Source of the DNA: Halothiobacillus sp045689735
GTDB lineage: Bacteria; Pseudomonadota; Gammaproteobacteria; Halothiobacillales; Halothiobacillaceae
Direction of reading: 5' to 3'
NCBI RefSeq assembly: GCF_045689735.1
Contig: NZ_CP142685.1
Location: 1,736,001-1,800,000 of the forward strand
DNA length: 64,000 nucleotides
Part shown: piece after piece, positions 47,401 to 55,709 of the stretch
Position numbering within the stretch: position 1 is the first letter of the stretch
Layout of the letters: the number at the start of each line of letters is the position of its first letter
Notes under the pieces: generated by a model
What the model was told of the DNA's origin: nothing
The model's input: the letters and a program-made list of their open reading frames with translations, nothing else
Databases searched by the model: none
Position numbers and translations under genes: made by a program

Positions 47401-47567
47401 TCGATCGTCTTTACGGCATGCAATGACTCAAACAATAAATCATTGCCGCCCGCCCCACTCCCAATATCCTCGAGCGCACGCAAAAGCTGATCGAGTTTCT
47501 CGGTCAGCCCTTCCTTGAGCCAGTCCAGAACAATGGAGTCCACCTGAGATTCTGTGCGCATGGCCAC
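41403..47567 (-). CDS. chpA: ChpA/PilL hybrid histidine kinase of the Pil-Chp chemosensory system
   Basis: A 2054-residue CheA-type kinase. Phosphotransfer (Hpt) sites: HTIKGSSRMVG (about 785), HTLLGSARTAG (about 1094) and HTLKGGARMAG (about 1299), plus a degenerate one near residue 50 (HAVKTIDS). A dimerisation region, an ATPase domain (HMIRNSLAHGIENPEERRAK, about 1628), a CheW domain (ILVAVGEDRYAIPYKGV, about 1770) and a receiver (VLTDIEMPRMDG, about 1970) complete it. It controls type IV pilus motility and, in relatives, cAMP. The GTG at 47567 has AGGAG 6 bases upstream; ATG 47561 is possible. Acidic Ala/Glu/Ser-rich linkers (about 560-760, 860-1060) separate domains. Confidence 0.92.
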   Translation of the reverse strand: MAMRTESQVDSIVLDWLKEGLTEKLDQLLRALEDIGSGAGGNDLLFESLHAVKTIDSVLAISDLHPLRVLLKEQMSGLVLLEAQPQNLELLSAISEAAWLMRAVLDRLSVGATVNATSLLPMINRLRAAQALPTLAVSGVLLRTQLLLSESRVFVRPYLGVAEIDSVERQTDLQRLRHMEEQILLLLRGDVSAIPGLLQVFDQIIDREINRGVVVATRAFEELLRAVDRDAVRYLPQAQRVIGRVLRLFRMEVQGKDQIHIRHEAIEFAADLVAALIEELPPEQSLCGDTVNAWRELMTAPQEPQRFLGLETEALRQVAEVLAEELNAAQDVLDLFVRGNKSDLEPLTRIQPRLSQVIGVLSTLGYERESEQLRVAQDQLSQVVRGAVLLDDDFLMRLAVAIMTTEQVVSQIGVYINDNEHELTAIDRVVRQSLTPLATACFEDIIAAKDAVNTALRPTGLTVAPETLTNAVSLVSGLAQALSVAELHAALPLVHGLRDWLQCNVMQLQGIHPTELAAVAEISSAIEFYLENLRDHHKEMVRFLSGAMNMLPVLAGERVASAAESEDSSHPAAVRSEEMPAEASTSLAEPMSIDESLASVDDLILALSQEVESADLMPVAEAPELTLDIHAESPADVSTDKPAGSTDDLVGADVDLATLSLTVPEDAAEASSAQDSWSGELSLDLPELTETASTDHSNIPWGQPSDVLSLALPEDAPEEDQPELTESATEEPAVVVDPLDAMALEMRSVFAEEMAEEVPGILAAAERWQASGNREDLVTIRRGFHTIKGSSRMVGLNDIGAWGWAFEHLLNGVLDDRIPATTALRSEVLSAVGLMSAALPTLERGDAPPADYWLASQTAAEQWRTGETASVRAAPEAEPVGSMDAVPADVAPMPSIEPLPVVPDAVDEIQNLSNAELALSPEPEALAETPSLASSQSAAEMPLGMVAESLADAQASAEAVPDEWRMVDNAPPVAPEALLHPTEDRASSVVESVVEAASFEAISVEPVGVPEPEIAEASAESRDAQPMPEAVEPAVASEPVEPPFVASIIADPILRDIFDQESSGYLVRLRQQVEHAVANGLDLPCDKELVRLVHTLLGSARTAGVSALAQIANRLEEWVRLLEEHQRSLESADLAVFGEALRVMDRLRAWAIAPVDAEPETQVVETAIEERIDLLLRQLTPPAAIEEAEEVGAEELMAAFDGTFADDEEEPAPAVIAPEPKVLALPTLKVLSDEQAATAAAALGLVVRPDDLPGEQDPDILQIFLEEAEELLEKADGYIAHWRAHPHDLDSIRLLHRNLHTLKGGARMAGLLNLADVTHLLEDRLDRARDRGVERAEWLIALVQHTYDALGVMLDLVRAHEPIPTQLALLVQIASDGAPAIPSASEPVSVIASPAAVTPLPVESPRVAAAPMESEVAEAAPEATAPHATNLVNEVRREQIRVDADRIDAMVNQVGETVLLQARIERQVNGFERQLFELQQTITRLRGQLRRLEIETESQMKAELMAESGLGEDEFDPLEFDRFTQVQELSRGIMESLGDISSIEEAMSDLTEQSQLLLLQQSRLGRKLQDGMLSMRMVRFNDVVARLRRIVRQVGEEMGRSAELVIVNGETELDRLTLVGLLPSLEHMIRNSLAHGIENPEERRAKGKPEMGRIEITIESTGGNVTLELKDDGRGLDLDAIRRKAVERQLIAPDMELTDEEARGLIFLPGFSTAGTVSQVSGRGVGMDVVAGAVREMGGFVDLQSVFGQYTRIQLNLPLTQAMTRGILVAVGEDRYAIPYKGVVSVTRMTTAQLNEQYASARPAVMLNGERYPLFYLGDLVQQGARGLPQEVGIRPVFLFKLGERRFAIQVDHQLGGIQLFVKSLGVPLARIPGLSGATIADDGHVMLVLELFELVRQFQRREEKPLDTPSDKSLRRRPMVLVVDDSLTVRKVTARTLERYHLDVVLARDGVEALGILHEQQPDVVLTDIEMPRMDGFELLGAIRNDPQTRAVPVIMISSRTGQKHRSRAESLGVNAYLGKPYTEADLIARIDQFIGDRRPIGRDDQHMQESEE

Positions 47568-47699
47568 AAACCGCTCCTAGAATGTGATCGGCACGCTACA
47601 TGCCGATACTGCCGTTCCTTCAGCCTTGAGGGATACTGAAAACGAACTCTGTTGGTTCCTGCCGCCTCCCAATCACATGAGTCAGGCGGCCAATCCGAA

Positions 47700-49715
47700 T
47701 TAGCGATCAGGCATCTTGAAACCAGCGACCGAGCGGTTCAGCTCTGAGGACAGAGAACCCAAGGTGCCGATTTCTTCCGCCGCCCGAATCGCTTTATCCG
47801 AAGTTTCCTGAGTATTCTCGCGAATACTGTTGACCTTCTCACGCAGCGTGGTCGCCACTTGCGCTTCTTGCTCAGTCACCTGCGCAATCTGGCTGATCTG
47901 CTCAGAAAGATTGAGTGATACGGTTTCAATTTCTTGCAATGCTTTCCCCGCATTTTCCGCGAGCGCCGCACCATTGACCACATTCGTGGTGGTTTGCTCC
48001 ATGGCCAGCATCGCTTCCGAAGTGTCGGTTTGAATGGTGTTTACCAGCAACTCAATCTGACGAGTGGCTTTACCCACCCGCTCCGCCAGGCGTTGAACTT
48101 CATCGGCAACCACCGCGAACCCTCGTCCGGCCTCACCGGCCATGGCGGCCTGAATCGCCGCATTGAGCGCCAGAATGTTGGTTTGATCCGCAATGTCGGT
48201 AATCAGCCCCACGATGTCACCAATCTCTTGCGACGACTCACCCAGCCGCTTGATTCGCTTGGCCGTTTCCTGAATCTGCTCACGGATGTTAGTCATACCG
48301 GCGATGGTTTCACGCACCGCGTCCCCGCCCCGGTGCGCCACATCGACCGAAGATTGCGCAATCGTGGCGGATTGCTGCGCATTGAACGATACCGCTTCGA
48401 TCTGGTCGGACATCTGCGCAATCGCATCGGACACCACGCTGATCTGTTGTGCCTGCTCGCGGGACTTATCCGCCAGCGCCCGAGAATCCGACTGTGACCG
48501 CTCAACCGCCGCCGATACCCGAACGGAGGTGTCATTGATCGTACCCACCAGATCACGCAACGCATCGATCGAGTAGTTGACCGAATCGGCAATCGCGCCC
48601 GTGATTTCTTCCGTTACGGTGGTATGCGACGACAAATCCCCATCGGCCAGCGTCATCATTTCATCCAACAGACGCAAAATGGCTTGCTGGTTGCGCTGGT
48701 TTTGCGCCTCGGTCGAGCGCATCGCCGAACGCGAATCCCGAACCAGTACGACCCCCAGCCAGAACAGCACCAGCAAAGCGATCAAACCCGTGAGATAACC
48801 GACATACGCCAAACGACCGGAATTGAGCTGATCTTGCGCCAAGCCGGATGACAGCTTGGACACATTGGCGGTAAATGAACCCGCGATCTTGTCGATCGTG
48901 GTAGCGGCTTGGTTCGCAGTCAACAACGCCGGCGCCTGCGCGAGCACATCCGAGCCGCCCTGATTCACCGTCGCAAACAACACCGCCACATCACGCAACT
49001 TGGCGCGGGTCGCAGGATCATCCACGCGCGGCGCCATACGATTCCCATTCAGGAACCCATTGAGCACGCCGCCGAACAAGGCCACATCGCGCCCGAATCG
49101 ATCCGAAGCATTGGCGGCTGTTTGATCGCCACCGGTGATTTCACCCATGGTGAGACCAATCCGCTCAATCAACATGAGCTGACGGGTTGCAAGATAAACC
49201 ACCTGAGGTGAAGCCTGAGCGGCGATCAACGCTTGAACCACATCGTCCGAGCTGGAGAGCAAATCCGGCAACAGTTGATTGATTTGCGCAGCCAAGCCCG
49301 AGACCCCGAGAATGGCCTTTTGCCCTTCGAGCACCTTGGCGAGCGCCAAGTTGTAGTCATTCCAACTGGTTTGAACCGCGGCGAGTTCCGACTGACGATC
49401 AGCCGGCACGCGAACACCCTGACGTTTGGGATCCTTGCCACTCAAGGCATCCAAGTCTGCCACGAAGCGCGCCCGCTGGGTCAGCACGGTATCGAACGAC
49501 GCCTTGTTACCTCGCACGGCACGCAAGGTTTCGATGGTCATCTCTTGCGCGGTACGCTCCAATTGCGAAGCAACCAGACGACGATCCAGCAAGGCTTGGT
49601 CGTTCTGCGCGGACAGAATAAAGATCGCCACGGTGACCAAGAGCGTCACCGCAGCCACCACAATCAGCCCGATGACCTGACGACTCAGACCACCAACTTT
49701 AATTCCAAAACTCAT
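47700..49715 (-). CDS. pilJ: Methyl-accepting chemotaxis protein PilJ
   Basis: A 671-residue receptor. Transmembrane helices lie near 14-36 and 300-322 and bound a large periplasmic sensor region with two helical modules. A cytoplasmic HAMP-like stretch and the signalling domain follow. The hairpin tip reads EAGRGFAVVADEVQRLAER and the preceding helix NILALNAAIQAAMAGEAG. PilJ senses pilus-related or surface signals for ChpA. It follows pilI after 74 bases and precedes chpA by 132 bases. No pilK methyltransferase gene separates pilJ and chpA. Confidence 0.9.
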   Translation of the reverse strand: MSFGIKVGGLSRQVIGLIVVAAVTLLVTVAIFILSAQNDQALLDRRLVASQLERTAQEMTIETLRAVRGNKASFDTVLTQRARFVADLDALSGKDPKRQGVRVPADRQSELAAVQTSWNDYNLALAKVLEGQKAILGVSGLAAQINQLLPDLLSSSDDVVQALIAAQASPQVVYLATRQLMLIERIGLTMGEITGGDQTAANASDRFGRDVALFGGVLNGFLNGNRMAPRVDDPATRAKLRDVAVLFATVNQGGSDVLAQAPALLTANQAATTIDKIAGSFTANVSKLSSGLAQDQLNSGRLAYVGYLTGLIALLVLFWLGVVLVRDSRSAMRSTEAQNQRNQQAILRLLDEMMTLADGDLSSHTTVTEEITGAIADSVNYSIDALRDLVGTINDTSVRVSAAVERSQSDSRALADKSREQAQQISVVSDAIAQMSDQIEAVSFNAQQSATIAQSSVDVAHRGGDAVRETIAGMTNIREQIQETAKRIKRLGESSQEIGDIVGLITDIADQTNILALNAAIQAAMAGEAGRGFAVVADEVQRLAERVGKATRQIELLVNTIQTDTSEAMLAMEQTTTNVVNGAALAENAGKALQEIETVSLNLSEQISQIAQVTEQEAQVATTLREKVNSIRENTQETSDKAIRAAEEIGTLGSLSSELNRSVAGFKMPDR

Positions 49716-49789
49716 GGCTACTGCTCACTCCAAAAAAACTGCCGCAAGGCAGCAGATCAACGGCCAGCGCCGCACTGAAAGCCCAAGGT

Positions 49790-50305
49790 TCAGGCCACCG
49801 CATTCGTAAAAGCATCGGTTTCTGTCAATGCTTCAAAATTGACAATCGGCAGCCAGTCATTGTCGATCCACGCCTCTCGCTGCACACCGAGCAACCTCGC
49901 CTGGCTCACCGGACGCTCTGCACTATAGGGGATCTGGCGGATGCCATAGGATCGATCGACCAAGAATGCCGCATGCACCCGATGTGCTTTCGCCAGAAAA
50001 ACCACCGAATGACGCCCCGGCTCGGACGGATGATCAAAGAAAAACCGGGATAAATCATAGACCCCGGTGAGTTCGCCCCGCATATTGGACAAACCGATCA
50101 CCCAGGGCTTGGCTCCCGGTACCCGAACCTGCCTCGGCGGGGGCAAAATAGCCCGCACTTGAATCAGGGGCACCAACATACGCTGCCCGCCGGAGCGAAA
50201 TAAAACCGCCTGCCAGGTCAACTCGACCTGATCGGTTTTCGGCATGCCCACAGCATGCGCTTTGGCTTCGGATTCGATCCAGCGCAGATATTCGAAGAAA
50301 CTCAC
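49790..50305 (-). CDS. pilI: CheW-domain coupling protein PilI
   Basis: A 171-residue CheW-like adaptor that joins PilJ to ChpA. The core shows RMLVPLIQVRAIL, WVIGLSNMRGELTGVYDL and HRVHAAFLVDRSYGIRQI. The GTG at 50305 is chosen because a strong AAGGAGG stands 5 bases upstream; the frame also opens at a TTG (50338) that overlaps pilH. Position in the pilGHIJ-chpA order confirms the name. Confidence 0.88.
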   Translation of the reverse strand: MSFFEYLRWIESEAKAHAVGMPKTDQVELTWQAVLFRSGGQRMLVPLIQVRAILPPPRQVRVPGAKPWVIGLSNMRGELTGVYDLSRFFFDHPSEPGRHSVVFLAKAHRVHAAFLVDRSYGIRQIPYSAERPVSQARLLGVQREAWIDNDWLPIVNFEALTETDAFTNAVA

Positions 50306-50330
50306 GAGCACCTCCTTTGCCACGCGCCGA

Positions 50331-50699
50331 TCAGGCAAGAACCGTCCCGAGCACGCCCATTAAATCGGCTTCTTTGACGGGCTTGACGAGGTAATCCTTT
50401 GCCCCTTGGCGCATGCCCCAGATTTTGTCCGTCTGTTGATCTTTGGTCGTCACAATAATGACCGGAATATGCGAAGTGTCCGGATTTTTGTTCAGTTCGC
50501 GGGTGGCCTGAAAGCCATTCATCCCAGGCATAACCACATCCATCAAAACGGCATTCGGCTGCACCCGTTTGACGAGCGCCACGCCTTCCTCCGCATTCTT
50601 GGCCACGGAAACCTGGTGACCATGCCGCTCCAGCATGGTTTGCAGAACATAAACTTCAGTCGGGGAGTCATCGATTACTACGATATGTGCCACGGTCAT
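50331..50699 (-). CDS. pilH: Response regulator PilH
   Basis: A 122-residue single receiver domain. Acid pocket IDDS (9-12), phospho-acceptor Asp54 in VLMDVVMPGMNG, and IIVTTKDQQTDKIWGMRQGA then DYLVKPVKEAD with the conserved lysine. In Pseudomonas PilH sets the retraction/sink arm of the Chp pathway. It lies 48 bases after pilG. Confidence 0.9.
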   Translation of the reverse strand: MTVAHIVVIDDSPTEVYVLQTMLERHGHQVSVAKNAEEGVALVKRVQPNAVLMDVVMPGMNGFQATRELNKNPDTSHIPVIIVTTKDQQTDKIWGMRQGAKDYLVKPVKEADLMGVLGTVLA

Positions 50700-50747
50700 C
50701 TTTCCTTAAGCGTGTATATAAAACGCGAACTCACGGCATCCCGGTCA

Positions 50748-51176
50748 TCAAGCGGCCCGTGTCTGCCCCGCGTTAGCAAAGCGCGCAATGGCGCCAAACA
50801 GCTCTTCACTGGTGAAGGGCTTGGTCAGGTAGTCGGAGGCGCCGACGATATTACCCCGCGCCTTATCGAAAATACTGTCTTTGCTTGACAGCAAAATCAC
50901 CGGCGTTTGCGCAAAGCGCGCATTGTGTTTGATGATCGCCGTGGTTTGATAACCATCCAGTCGCGGCATCAGGATGTCGATGATCACCACATCAGGAGAA
51001 AAATCGCCAATCTTGGCCAATGCGTCGAACCCATCCACCGCACTTTCGATCTGACAACCCGCCTTGGAGAGCAGGGTATCTGCGGTGCGGCGGATCGTTT
51101 TACTGTCATCGACAATCAGTACTTTCAACCCCGGAAAGCTGAAACTGCCGCCCACCGAGTCCATCGAATTTTCCAT
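50748..51176 (-). CDS. pilG: Response regulator PilG
   Basis: A 142-residue receiver protein with an N-terminal extension of about 16 residues. VLIVDDSKTIRRTADTLL carries the acid pair, Asp67 in VVIIDILMPRLDGYQ is the acceptor, and ILLSSKDSIFDKARG then SDYLTKPFTSEELF follow. PilG is the output regulator that promotes pilus extension. First gene of the pilG-H-I-J-chpA-chpC operon, divergent from gshA across 250 bases. Confidence 0.9.
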   Translation of the reverse strand: MENSMDSVGGSFSFPGLKVLIVDDSKTIRRTADTLLSKAGCQIESAVDGFDALAKIGDFSPDVVIIDILMPRLDGYQTTAIIKHNARFAQTPVILLSSKDSIFDKARGNIVGASDYLTKPFTSEELFGAIARFANAGQTRAA

Positions 51177-51429
51177 GGTGACATACCCATTCAGTTATAC
51201 CGCTCAAGCAAGAGCGCGTGTTTATGAATCCCGTTTGCTGAATGTACCCAAGCCCGCCCGCTTTGGCAATCGGCACCGATCATCATCCCGGTTTCCTCTC
51301 GGCACAACATAGTCTCCGATGCACCATTCACGATATGGCCTGCTAAACTGATCCGTCTCGATTATTCGCCTCATGACACATCCATCCGACGCCCATTGTT
51401 CAATCAACCCCGCTTGCTCAAGGCTCCCC

Positions 51430-52755
51430 ATGCTTCATACCTCACGCGCACCGCATCCCGAACTCGACGCTCATTACTGCGGCCCGTTGCTTGAGATCGA
51501 ATCGCACATCATTAGCCATCACCGCCCCATCGAGGCATGGTTTCGCAAGCAATGGTTGAAGTATCCCGCCCCGTTCTATACCTCGGTCGATCTACGCAAT
51601 GCCGGCTTCAAGCTGGCACCGGTCGATACCAACCTGTTCCCTGCGGGCTTCAATAATCTCAATCACATTTTCGACCCCCTGATGGTGCAGGCGATTCAGG
51701 CGGCGGTGGAGCACACCTGCCCCGAGGCGCGGGACATTCTGATCATTCCAGAACGCCATACCCGGAATTTGTTTTATCTGGAGTCACTCGCCGCGCTGGT
51801 CTCGTTCATCGAGCTGGCCGGCTTCGGGGTACGCATTGGTTCACTGGAACCGATCACCGAACCGGTGACATTCTCGCTGCCCTCTGGTCGCACGATCACG
51901 CAATACCCGATTCAACGGGTGGGGCGGCGCATCGAGCTGGAGGGATTTTCCCCCTGCACGATTTTGTTGAACAACGATCTCTCCGGCGGCGCCCCGGCTG
52001 TGCTCGAGAACCTCGAACAAACCGTGATCCCGCCCACGAGCCTCGGTTGGTGGCGGCGCTCCAAATACGAGCACTTTTCGATCTACCAAACCCTGACACA
52101 AGAGCTTTGCGCGCTGATTGGGCTGGATCCCTGGCATCTCACCCCCCTGATGCGCGATTGCGGCCAGATCGACTTTCTCAAACGCACCGGCGAAGACTGC
52201 CTGGCCGAACAAGTCGAGGCGCTACTGGCAGAAATTCAGCAAAAGTACGATGCGCACGGGGTGACCGAGCGACCCTTCGTGGTGATCAAAGCCGATGCCG
52301 GCACCTATGGCATGGGCGTGATGACCGTGCAATCCGCCGACGAGGTGCGCGGGCTCAATCGCAAGCAGCGCACCAAGATGAGCGCCAGTAAAGAGGGGCT
52401 GGACATCAAGCGGGTGCTGATTCAGGAAGGCATTCACAGTTTCGAGAAAGTCGCCATTACGCCGGAAGGCGAACGCTTCGTGGCCGAGCCGGTGATTTAC
52501 ATGGTGGATCACTTCGTCGTGGGCGGCTTTTATCGCGTTCATACCGAAAAAGACATCAACGAAAATCTCAACTCGCCGGGCGCCGCGTTCGTTCCACTGC
52601 CATTCAACGAGTCCTGTAGCCTGCCCTCCCCCGACGACGCGCTCGACAGCGAACGCAACCGGCTGTATGTCTATGGCGTGGTCGCGCGGCTGGCGCTGCT
52701 CGCGGCGGCGCACGAACATCAGCAGGCCGCCAATGCTTCGGTGCCGACGCCATGA
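51430..52755 (+). CDS. gshA: Glutamate-cysteine ligase, proteobacterial (acidithiobacillus) type
   Basis: About 441 residues. This is the form described from Acidithiobacillus ferrooxidans (TIGR02049-like), distinct from the Escherichia coli GshA. It has PVDTNLFPAGFNNLN, LLNNDLSGG, PFVVIKADAGTYGMGVMTVQ and EPVIYMVDHFVVGGFYRVHT, which point to an ATP-grasp-like fold. It makes gamma-glutamylcysteine, the first step to glutathione. The ATG at 51430 has AAGG 9 bases upstream; an upstream ATG at 51373 lacks one. It overlaps gshB by four bases. Confidence 0.88.
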   Translation: MLHTSRAPHPELDAHYCGPLLEIESHIISHHRPIEAWFRKQWLKYPAPFYTSVDLRNAGFKLAPVDTNLFPAGFNNLNHIFDPLMVQAIQAAVEHTCPEARDILIIPERHTRNLFYLESLAALVSFIELAGFGVRIGSLEPITEPVTFSLPSGRTITQYPIQRVGRRIELEGFSPCTILLNNDLSGGAPAVLENLEQTVIPPTSLGWWRRSKYEHFSIYQTLTQELCALIGLDPWHLTPLMRDCGQIDFLKRTGEDCLAEQVEALLAEIQQKYDAHGVTERPFVVIKADAGTYGMGVMTVQSADEVRGLNRKQRTKMSASKEGLDIKRVLIQEGIHSFEKVAITPEGERFVAEPVIYMVDHFVVGGFYRVHTEKDINENLNSPGAAFVPLPFNESCSLPSPDDALDSERNRLYVYGVVARLALLAAAHEHQQAANASVPTP

Positions 52756-53708
52756 CCACCCCGCTCAAGCTTGGCGTGGTGATGGATCCGATCAGCCAGA
52801 TCAAGCCGTACAAAGACACTTCCTTTGCCCTGCTGCTCGCCGCCCAGGCACGCGGCTGGTCGGTGTACTACCTCGAACCCGACTGGCTCTACGCCGAGCG
52901 GGGGCGCGCGAAATCCCGAGCGCACCGGATCCGCGTTTTCGACCGGCGCGAACAGTGGTTCGCGCTGGAGGCGGCTGAATCGCTCGATCTTGCCACCTTC
53001 GATATCCTGATCCAGCGCCAGGATCCGCCCGTCGATGTGAACTATCACAGCGTCACCGCCCTGTTGGCGTTGGCGGAGCAGACGGGGGTTCTGGTCGCCA
53101 ACCGCCCCAATGCCCTGCGCGCCGCCAATGAAAAGTTGCTGGCGCAGGAATTCCCGAACCTCTGCCCGCCCACTCTCGTCACGCGGGATGCCGGACAAAT
53201 CCGCCAATTTCTGGCCGAACAGGGGCACATCGTGCTCAAACCGCTGGACGCCATGGGCGGCAGCTCGGTCTTCCAGATCAAGGCGGGGGATCTGAATACC
53301 GAAGTCATCATCGAAACGATGACCCACCAGGGCTTGATCATGGCGCAGGCTTTCCTGCCTGCGGTGCGGGAAGGCGATCGCCGCATTCTGCTGATCAACG
53401 GCGAACCGGTCGATCATGCCTTGCTGCGCACGCCGCAGGATACGGATTTTCGCGCCAATCTGGCCGCCGGTGGACGGGGCACCGTCGTGCCCCTGCGTCC
53501 GCGGGATCGTGAAATTGCCGCCGTCGTCGGCTCCACGCTGGCGGCACGCGGGTTCTGGTTTGTCGGGCTCGATGTGATTGGGGAACACCTCACGGAAATC
53601 AATGTCACCAGCCCCACCTGCGCGCGCGAAATCGATGCCGTTTGCCATAACGATCCGGCCGGGCAGTTTCTGGATTTTCTGGCCGCGACCCGCAGAGGCA
53701 GGCCGTGA
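52752..53708 (+). CDS. gshB: Glutathione synthetase
   Basis: A 318-residue ATP-grasp enzyme that adds glycine to gamma-glutamylcysteine. LGVVMDPISQIKPYKDTSFA at the N-terminus, VLKPLDAMGGSSVF (ATP loop), DRRILLINGEPVDHALLR and VGLDVIGEHLTEINVTSPTC are the family motifs. It is translationally coupled at both ends: four-base overlap with gshA and with apbE. Cytoplasmic. Confidence 0.95.
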   Translation: MTTPLKLGVVMDPISQIKPYKDTSFALLLAAQARGWSVYYLEPDWLYAERGRAKSRAHRIRVFDRREQWFALEAAESLDLATFDILIQRQDPPVDVNYHSVTALLALAEQTGVLVANRPNALRAANEKLLAQEFPNLCPPTLVTRDAGQIRQFLAEQGHIVLKPLDAMGGSSVFQIKAGDLNTEVIIETMTHQGLIMAQAFLPAVREGDRRILLINGEPVDHALLRTPQDTDFRANLAAGGRGTVVPLRPRDREIAAVVGSTLAARGFWFVGLDVIGEHLTEINVTSPTCAREIDAVCHNDPAGQFLDFLAATRRGRP

Positions 53709-54790
53709 ACCGCCGCCGCTTTCTGGGTACGCTGGCGGGCACGCTGGCCGCACCGTTAGCGCTGGAGGGATGCAGCCGCCACCCCGCGTTAGTGGAAGAA
53801 GGCTTCATGGTCTTCAACATGCCGATGACCCTGCGCTTTGCCAATGAACCGGCCGACAAAATCACCGCCGCCGTCAATGCGGCCGCGGGCATCGTCGAGC
53901 CGCTCTACCGCCGGATCCATCCCTGGAAACCGAGTGACCTCACCCACTTCAATGCCGAACTGGCCGCCCACGGAGCCGCCACCGCCACCCCGGAAATTCT
54001 CGACCTGATCGAGATTTCCCGAACGCTGTTCGATGCCACCGATGGCGCCTTCGATCCGACCATCGGCGCGCTGATTGCGGCCTGGGGCTTTCACGACAGC
54101 CATGTCACCACCCCGCATCCCCTGCCCAGTGAAGCGTTTCTTGACGCCTGGCTGGCCAACCGCCCGACCATGCGGGATGTCACCGTCACCGGCCAGGAAG
54201 TGCACACCACCAATCGGCGGGTGCAGTTCGATTTCAATGGCTGCGCCGAAGGCTATGCGGCGCATCTGGTCATGCGACGGATTGAGCAACTCGGCATCAA
54301 AAACTGCCTGTTCGACACCGGCGGCGATTTGTTCATGATCGGTCAGGCCGGCGACAAACCCTGGCACCTGGCAATCGAAAACCCCATCGGGCGCGGTGTG
54401 TTGTGCAGTATTGATCTATCCGGCCACACGCAACCGAACGGTCACCAATCCCTGAACAGCTCGGGCAATTACGAGCATCGCTTCATCTATCAAGGGGAAG
54501 CGTATTCTCACATCATCAACCCACACACCGCCCGTCCAGTGCGGCGCGTGGCGGGCAGCACCATCTGGGGACACCATTACCCGATTTGCGACGGCGCAAC
54601 CAAAGGCGCGATGTTGCTTGAACCCGAACAAGTCGCCAGAATGGCGCAGCGATTGAACTTGAGCGGCGTGCTCTACATGCAGGACAATGGCGCTCTCTGG
54701 CTGGATGAGGGGATGCGTGCGCAGATTCAACCACTGTCCCAAACGGTCGACTGGAACGCCACGCATCTCATTCCCCGCGATGCTTCCTGA
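53705..54790 (+). CDS. apbE: FAD:protein FMN transferase, ApbE-family lipoprotein
   Basis: A 361-residue protein starting from GTG (overlap GTGA with gshB). NRRRFLGTLAGTLA resembles a twin-arginine leader and ends in a lipobox ALEGC, so it is probably a lipid-anchored periplasmic protein. ATDGAFDPTIGALIAAWGF, FNGCAEGYAAHLVM, FDTGGDLFM and YSHIINPHTARPVR are ApbE motifs. Such enzymes attach FMN covalently to threonine of targets such as NqrB/NqrC or RnfG. A short hairpin (CAAAAC/GTTTTG near 54792-54824) follows. No Nqr or Rnf genes are in the window. Confidence 0.85.
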   Translation: MNRRRFLGTLAGTLAAPLALEGCSRHPALVEEGFMVFNMPMTLRFANEPADKITAAVNAAAGIVEPLYRRIHPWKPSDLTHFNAELAAHGAATATPEILDLIEISRTLFDATDGAFDPTIGALIAAWGFHDSHVTTPHPLPSEAFLDAWLANRPTMRDVTVTGQEVHTTNRRVQFDFNGCAEGYAAHLVMRRIEQLGIKNCLFDTGGDLFMIGQAGDKPWHLAIENPIGRGVLCSIDLSGHTQPNGHQSLNSSGNYEHRFIYQGEAYSHIINPHTARPVRRVAGSTIWGHHYPICDGATKGAMLLEPEQVARMAQRLNLSGVLYMQDNGALWLDEGMRAQIQPLSQTVDWNATHLIPRDAS

Positions 54791-54935
54791 GCAAAACCGG
54801 GCAAGCGCCGGGCGTGCCGTTTTGTGGCATCGCGAATCCTGATGATCGCCCCTGGCCGCCTCGGGTCATCCTTCGCCCCAATGGAAACGCGGGTTTGATC
54901 CGGGTTTTCTTGTCCAATACACGGAAGTCTGCAGC

Positions 54936-55709
54936 ATGGATCATTGGGTACTTGATCAGAACCAACGCAACAGCGACCGGCGACTGCTGATTGCGCTCCT
55001 CGTGGCGATGGGCATCCACGGACTCATCCTAGCCGTGGTGTTTATCCAACCGGCACCGCCGCCGCCGCTGCCGCCACCGATAGAATTGACCTTGGACGCC
55101 CCGCTCGCCGCGCGCACCCACGATGCCACTCCAAACCCCGGACGGGTGCTGGATACCCACATCCAACAGCAAACGGAGGCGAGCCAGACGGGCACTGATA
55201 CCCCAACCGTTCAGCAAATCAGACCCGGTGCAGGTATCGAAAATGCGGGGAGCCAAGGCCAAAGCGCCGCACCCAGCACCGTGCCCGCGCCGGACACCTT
55301 CACCCAACTCAATCAGGCGGTCAGCCAATCCCTGCGCACCGGATATATGACCAGCCAAACCCTCAACGGCCCGGCCGGTGCCTATCTCGCCGCTTGGAAA
55401 CGGCAAGTCGAGCAATTCGGCAACAGCCACTACCCCGCCGAACTCCTGAATCGCAACCTCTCCGGCCAACTCATTCTCGCCGTCACCATCAATCGGGATG
55501 GCCATATTCTGGATATCGCCATTCAGCAGTCTTCCGGTAATCAGGCGCTTGACTACGCCGCCCGACGGCTGGTGCAACTCGCTTCCCCCTACCCCAAATT
55601 CCCGCCGGCCTTGGCCGCCCAATACGACCAGATCGTGATTACCCGAACTTGGCTGTTTTCCAGCGGGCACAGCATCCACACCGACGCGGTTCCGCGCACC
55701 TCGCGATGA
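54936..55709 (+). CDS. TonB-family energy transducer
   Basis: A 257-residue protein with a membrane helix (about 17-40), a short proline-rich linker (PAPPPPLPPPIEL) and a C-terminal TonB domain. Its key segment is HYPAELLNRNLSGQLILAVT, then GHILDIAIQQSSGNQALDYA. It would transmit ion-gradient energy from ExbBD (or TolQR) to outer-membrane receptors such as BtuB. No exbBD is adjacent. The proline linker is shorter than in enteric TonB, and the centre is Gln/Thr-rich. Confidence 0.8.
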   Translation: MDHWVLDQNQRNSDRRLLIALLVAMGIHGLILAVVFIQPAPPPPLPPPIELTLDAPLAARTHDATPNPGRVLDTHIQQQTEASQTGTDTPTVQQIRPGAGIENAGSQGQSAAPSTVPAPDTFTQLNQAVSQSLRTGYMTSQTLNGPAGAYLAAWKRQVEQFGNSHYPAELLNRNLSGQLILAVTINRDGHILDIAIQQSSGNQALDYAARRLVQLASPYPKFPPALAAQYDQIVITRTWLFSSGHSIHTDAVPRTSR

